NCBI GenBank assembly: GCA_031280035.1
Contig: JAITHJ010000010.1
Location: 1-33,303, forward strand
DNA: 33,303 nt
From: Spirochaetaceae bacterium
Lineage (GTDB): Bacteria; Spirochaetota; Spirochaetia; Treponematales; Breznakiellaceae
Reading direction: 5' to 3'
Below are positions 31,828 through 33,303 of this stretch, piece after piece (the stretch's first letter is position 1; each line of letters opens with the position of its first letter). Below the pieces are notes generated by a model. That model did not search any database, was not told the origin of the DNA, and was given only the letters and a program-made list of their open reading frames with translations. The position numbers were made by a program, and so were the translations under genes.

Positions 31828-32904
31828 CTAACCTTCTGTTGCCGTACGTTTTAACAGTTCTTCCCGTGCGGAAAGTTTGAGCGCGTCAAATAATTCGCTT
31901 AAATCACCCTGCATTATTAAATCAAGTTTATAAAGCGTTAGATTGATCCTGTGATCGGAGAGTCTGTTCTGGGGAAAATTATAGGTGCGTATGCGCTCTG
32001 AACGGTCGCCGGAACCAACCTGACTCTTTCGCGCTTCAGAGCGTTCGGCATTCTTGCGGGACTCTTCAAGCTCGAACAGACGCGCACGCAGTACGCGCAT
32101 TGCCTTGGCCTTGTTCTTTATCTGGCTTTTCTCGTCCTGTTGAATTACGACAAGCCCTGTTGGAAGGTGCGTCAACCGGACAGCGGAGTCCGTTGTATTC
32201 ACGCATTGGCCGCCCGGTCCGCCGGCGCGCATAACGTCAACGCGAAGGTCTTCCGGTTTAATTTCAATTTCGGTTTCCTCAGCTTCAGGCAGCACGGCGA
32301 CCGTAACGGCGGACGTATGTATCCGGCCTGAGCTTTCCGTTTCCGGTACCCGTTGAACACGATGCGCGCCGGATTCATAGCGAAGATTTTCGTAGACATT
32401 GCCGCCCGTTATGGAAAACACGATTTCCCTATAACCGCCAAGTTCCGTTTCACTGGCGTTCATTATTTCAAATTTCCAGCCCTTTGTTTCGGCGAACCGC
32501 GCATACATACGGTAAAGATCCGCGGCAAACAGCGCCGCTTCCTCACCGCCTGTTCCGGCGCGGATTTCCATGATGATATTCTTTTCATCAAGCGGGTCGC
32601 GCGGAATTAGCAGCATTTTCTGATGCTCTTCAGCAGTCTGTAATTTGGATTCAAGTTCGGCAAGCTCGGTCTTGGCAAGCTCCCGCATCTCCGGATCTTT
32701 TTCCGTTTGAACCAGCGCTTTTATGCCGGAAATCTGCGAGAGAACTGACTCGATCTCTTTTTGAGATTCAGCGACTTCGTTTAAGCGCGTCCACTCTTTC
32801 ATTAAATCACGATAGGCATTCTGGTCTTTTACCACATCAGGATTCTGAATCATGACGGAGAATTCTTCGTGTTTCTTTAGTATTGCGGCAAGTCTTTCGT
32901 TCAC
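31828..32904 (-). CDS. prfA: Peptide chain release factor 1
   Basis: RF1 ends translation at UAA and UAG. The anticodon-like motif is P-E-T in [19 protein letters not shown] (the PxT element that marks RF1 rather than RF2). The catalytic GGQ is in [17 protein letters not shown], with Cys at a position often held by His. The N-terminal coiled-coil domain and the C-terminal [13 protein letters not shown] block are normal. I use the GTG at 32904, which gives 358 residues and aligns with family N-termini ([14 protein letters not shown]). The track start at 32928 adds eight residues. Neither has a well-spaced ribosome site. An adjacent prmC (RF methylase) gene, common in other bacteria, is absent here. 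Confidence 0.95.
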   Translation of the reverse strand: MNERLAAILKKHEEFSVMIQNPDVVKDQNAYRDLMKEWTRLNEVAESQKEIESVLSQISGIKALVQTEKDPEMRELAKTELAELESKLQTAEEHQKMLLIPRDPLDEKNIIMEIRAGTGGEEAALFAADLYRMYARFAETKGWKFEIMNASETELGGYREIVFSITGGNVYENLRYESGAHRVQRVPETESSGRIHTSAVTVAVLPEAEETEIEIKPEDLRVDVMRAGGPGGQCVNTTDSAVRLTHLPTGLVVIQQDEKSQIKNKAKAMRVLRARLFELEESRKNAERSEARKSQVGSGDRSERIRTYNFPQNRLSDHRINLTLYKLDLIMQGDLSELFDALKLSAREELLKRTATEG

Positions 32905-33030
32905 AGTGATAGTTATAATAACTTGCACGCCTTTTGTAAATACATCAAGAAACGCAGGGACTTGAAACTCACGCTAAAATAGTCAATACTATGCTCATGC
33001 TGACCAGCAATTTGAGCCGTATTTACTCTG

Positions 33031-33038
33031 CCCCCCCC
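33031..33038. repeat. C8 homopolymer in the leader of the last lipoprotein gene
   Basis: Eight consecutive C lie about 75 bases before the start of the gene at 33113, between prfA and that gene. Length changes here could alter promoter spacing or the leader. No confident -35/-10 pair is visible around it, although TTGAAA-17-AATACT (32962-32990) upstream is a weak candidate for the plus strand. Confidence 0.75.
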
Positions 33039-33112
33039 GCACATAGTGTGCCGTCTAACGGTGAAAATTGGCGCGGCGTTTCTATCTTTTTTCATTTCAT
33101 GGAGGATTGATT

Positions 33113-33303
33113 ATGGTTATTTACCAAACATCCGCTCAGGCGGATAAAACGGCGCGGGCGCACGGCCTTGCCGGACGATACCGCGCCGCTCAGACGGCGC
33201 TCGCGCTGATTGCGGCGGCGGCGGTTTGTATGACGGCTGCCTGCACGATTGAAGGCGAATCGGACGATGACGGGCGCAGCCCTCGTCCGGGCGTTCCCGT
33301 CTA
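33113..33303 (+). CDS. Start of a lipoprotein gene, cut by the window edge
   Basis: This ORF is absent from the track because it runs off the end. ATG stands 7 bases after a perfect GGAGG. The first 63 codons encode a charged N-region (MVIYQTSAQADKTARAHG...), a hydrophobic stretch (ALALIAAAAVCMTAAC) that ends in a lipobox, then an acidic, Pro/Gly-rich linker (TIEGESDDDGRSPRPGVPV). The N-region is unusually long for a signal peptide. The sequence is G+C-rich, like the copA insert and unlike the T6SS genes. The function cannot be judged from this fragment. Confidence 0.8.
   Translation, partial: MVIYQTSAQADKTARAHGLAGRYRAAQTALALIAAAAVCMTAACTIEGESDDDGRSPRPGVPV

Overview
The window looks like chromosome from a spirochaete, most likely a Treponema of the termite-gut type. 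This is inferred from several things together: abundant lipoproteins with loose spirochaetal lipoboxes, a beta-helix surface lipoprotein, an REC/HD-GYP regulator, an RsbW/STAS pair and poly-G tracts. No rRNA or tRNA is present to fix the taxonomy. The dominant content is a type VI secretion system (T6SS) locus in which all 13 core components (TssA-M) and a PAAR tip can be assigned by protein sequence.

Layout, left to right. (1) 1-2110, minus strand: hcp (tssD), PAAR, a VgrG that stops after its gp27-like half, and the first four codons of another gene running off the window. A consensus sigma70 promoter (TTGACA-17-TATAAT) drives hcp, and a strong hairpin separates hcp from PAAR. (2) 2322-5516, plus strand: tssA-tssB-tssC, transcribed divergently from hcp through a dyad-rich intergenic region and ended by a clear intrinsic terminator. 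(3) 5716-9179, plus strand: a visibly more G+C-rich insert holding a copper P-type ATPase (copA) and a lipoprotein. CopA carries two related in-frame repeat insertions of about 43-45 residues. It is followed by a hairpin and a 21-bp minisatellite (about 9241-9478). (4) 25715 down to 9586, minus strand: tssE-F-G-H-J-K-L-M, then a secreted/outer-membrane protein, a STAS protein, an RsbW-like ATPase, a methyltransferase with a G10 tract in its reading frame, and a nicotinamidase. A TTGACA-17-TATTGT promoter precedes tssE. (5) 32928 down to 25923, minus strand: prfA (RF1), a 1.1-kaa beta-helix lipoprotein, an REC/HD-GYP protein with a damaged HD dyad, and an NFACT/RqcH-type protein. (6) 33113-end, plus strand: the start of another lipoprotein, with a C8 tract in its leader.

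How the parts fit. TssJ-L-M form the membrane complex, TssA/E/F/G/K the baseplate, TssB/C the sheath, Hcp the inner tube, VgrG/PAAR the spike and TssH the recycling ATPase. No Fha, PpkA, PppA or TagF is present in the window. The RsbW/STAS pair downstream of tssM is therefore the only visible regulatory candidate in the locus. No toxin/immunity pair is visible; effectors may lie beyond the left edge, after the short VgrG.

The observations most worth following up are the split VgrG, the repeat elements that have become part of CopA, the poly-G switch candidate, the unusual regulatory dyads, and the uncharacterised secreted protein linked to tssM.
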